Source of the DNA: Flavobacterium hibernum
GTDB taxonomy: Bacteria; Bacteroidota; Bacteroidia; Flavobacteriales; Flavobacteriaceae
Length of the DNA stretch: 64,000 bases
NCBI RefSeq assembly: GCF_000832125.1
Contig: NZ_JPRK01000013.1
Span: forward strand, 186,001 to 250,000
Direction of reading: 5' to 3'
Made by a program: the position numbers and the translations under genes. Shown here one piece after another: positions 62,934 to 64,000 of the stretch. The notes beneath the pieces were generated by a model that worked only from the letters and a program-made list of their open reading frames with translations, was not told the DNA's origin and ran no database searches. The stretch's first letter is position 1; the number at the start of each line of letters is the position of its first letter.

Positions 62934-63449
62934 ATGAAAAAATACTATTTATCCACGATCGTTTTAGCTTTATTGTTTTTTATCACGATATCTCAAAGTG
63001 TACATGCGCAAACTGTTGCAAAAGAAGCGGTCGTAAAAGTAGAAGGAGAGGTTTTAAAACCTTTATCGCTAAGTCTTTCAGATTTTGCAAAACTGAAACA
63101 TGTAGACGTCACGATGAAAAGTCGCGAAGGTGTTTTACAGCAATATTCTGGTGTTCCAATTTTTGATTTGTTACGACTTGCCGGAGTTACGGTTGGAAAA
63201 GAATTGAAAGGCGAAAATCTCACTAAGTATATGCTTGTAAGAAGCAGCGATGGTTATGAAGTTGTTTTTTCCTTAGCAGAATTAGATCCAAGTTTTACAA
63301 ACAGAGTGGTTATTTTGGCCGATTCAAAAGACGGAAAACCTTTGGCTGATGGAGTAGGGCCATTCCGTTTAGTTGTGCCAGACGAAAACAAACCTGCACG
63401 TTCTGCGCTTGAAGTAACAAATTTGATTATTCGTTTTGCGAAAGACTAA
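62934..63449 (+). CDS. Periplasmic sulfite-oxidase-fold (molybdopterin-type) protein
   Basis: 171 residues with a signal peptide (ending near VHA-QTV). The mature part matches the Oxidored_molyb fold (VKVEGEVLKPLSLSLSDFAKL, YSGVPIFDLLRLAGV, GPFRLVVPDE). The Cys that ligates molybdenum in sulfite oxidase is absent, as no cysteine is present in the mature chain. This suggests a binding role rather than catalysis. It is 49 bp after the peroxidase gene and ends in a strong terminator, so the two form an operon. Confidence 0.75.
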   Translation: MKKYYLSTIVLALLFFITISQSVHAQTVAKEAVVKVEGEVLKPLSLSLSDFAKLKHVDVTMKSREGVLQQYSGVPIFDLLRLAGVTVGKELKGENLTKYMLVRSSDGYEVVFSLAELDPSFTNRVVILADSKDGKPLADGVGPFRLVVPDENKPARSALEVTNLIIRFAKD

Positions 63450-63456
63450 TTAAAAA

Positions 63457-63486
63457 AACAGAGCGATTAAAAATAATCGCTCTGTT
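63457..63486. terminator. Bidirectional terminator
   Basis: A perfect 13-bp stem AACAGAGCGATTA/TAATCGCTCTGTT with an AAAA loop, preceded by A and followed by T runs. It separates the convergent molybdopterin-fold and phosphatase genes. Confidence 0.85.
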
Positions 63487-63520
63487 AATTTTTGATTTCT
63501 AAAATAATGTAAATTGAATT

Positions 63521-64000
63521 TTATTTGGTGTACTTTTTTCTTAAAAGTGATATCTCTTTAGGTCCAATTGCCATTTCTTGTTGTAAAAAATTCTCGATAC
63601 TTCCGTATTGGGTTTTAAGTCCTGTAAAAAATGTACGAATAAGTTCTGGTTTCAGTGCCATTTCATTTTCTATTTGCGCTTCAGTCAAACCACTCATTTT
63701 TGCAAGAGGTGCCATCATACCTTTATTCATTTTTTTCAAATAAATGTTTGATGCAACATAATCTTCTTCGATCGTTTTTTGCGGAACGTTTAAGATGTAA
63801 AGAAATAAGGCAGTTGCCATTCCTGTACGGTCTCTTCCGCCTGTACAATGGTACATAATGGCTTCGTTATTGTCTAAAACCAATAGTTTTACAAATAAAG
63901 GACGAAATCGGTCTCCACTGTATTTTACCGCATCTGTACCGTAAAATTTTTCAAGAAAACCGCCTTCTTTTAATAGTTTAACCATTTGCGCCGGATTAGG
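63521..64000 (-). CDS. Tyrosine/serine protein phosphatase, 5' end outside window
   Basis: The frame is open to the window end, so the gene is partial; at least 159 residues are seen. The signature HCTGGRDRTG (CxxxxxR loop) marks the Tyr_phosphatase3 (dual-specificity-like) family, followed by a helical region (EDYVASNIYLKKMNKGM). An internal ATG at 63985 is not the true start, because the reading frame continues upstream with plausible residues. Substrate unknown. Confidence 0.85.
   Translation of the reverse strand, partial: PNPAQMVKLLKEGGFLEKFYGTDAVKYSGDRFRPLFVKLLVLDNNEAIMYHCTGGRDRTGMATALFLYILNVPQKTIEEDYVASNIYLKKMNKGMMAPLAKMSGLTEAQIENEMALKPELIRTFFTGLKTQYGSIENFLQQEMAIGPKEISLLRKKYTK

Overview
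The window looks like a chromosomal segment of a Flavobacterium-type member of the Bacteroidota. It is AT-rich. It carries three TonB-dependent receptors, a type IX secretion (T9SS) type B sorted surface protein next to a PorP/SprF-type membrane protein, DUF3667 and DUF5690 proteins, and promoters of the Bacteroidota form TTTG-N19-21-TAnnTTTG. I see no rRNA, tRNA, CRISPR array, phage or transposase gene. Species is not determinable from what I can see.

Layout. (1) 0.3-10.5 kb is a phosphonate/phosphoester locus: a DUF5690 permease, an HpnW-like FAD oxidoreductase, a PhnX-like HAD hydrolase, two XRE-cupin regulators, an outer-membrane TonB receptor, a Tat-type PhoD phosphoesterase and an HpnZ-like zinc dehydrogenase. 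A palindrome TTTAC-N5-GTAAA recurs at the permease and regulator promoters and suggests one regulon. (2) 10.7-18.4 kb holds a TPR/HTH regulator, a 1585-residue surface protein with nine HYR-like modules, and a PorP/SprF protein. (3) 18.5-30.9 kb holds a siderophore-type receptor, a carboxymuconolactone decarboxylase/hydrolase fusion with a divergent AraC regulator, a Dyp peroxidase, an FdhF/YdeP molybdoenzyme with FdhD, a DUF3667 protein and a ketopantoate-reductase-like protein.

(4) 30.9-58.7 kb is a long, mostly minus-strand stress region. It contains paralogous pairs of alpha/beta hydrolase, Dps and DUF1275 protein, and two sigma-54 activators. Around them are an oxalate-decarboxylase-like bicupin, peroxiredoxin, DsbA-like protein, quinone oxidoreductase, SRPBCC and lipocalin-like proteins, ring-cleavage dioxygenase, carboxylesterase, DoxX, amidohydrolase, an alginate-type porin and a YcaC-like isochorismatase. 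Two sensor systems sit inside: a hybrid histidine kinase near a LytTR regulator, and a TPR histidine kinase with an NtrC-type response regulator. Three different short motifs recur upstream of genes in this region. (5) 59.4-63.4 kb holds a TonB receptor, a di-haem cytochrome c peroxidase and a sulfite-oxidase-fold protein. A truncated protein phosphatase runs off the end.

Non-coding DNA carries at least five copies of a roughly 137-bp inverted-repeat element and four other long inverted repeats. The best candidates for undescribed biology are the phosphonate locus with its shared operator, the HYR domain interrupted by an amidotransferase-like domain, and the shared regulatory motifs of the stress region.
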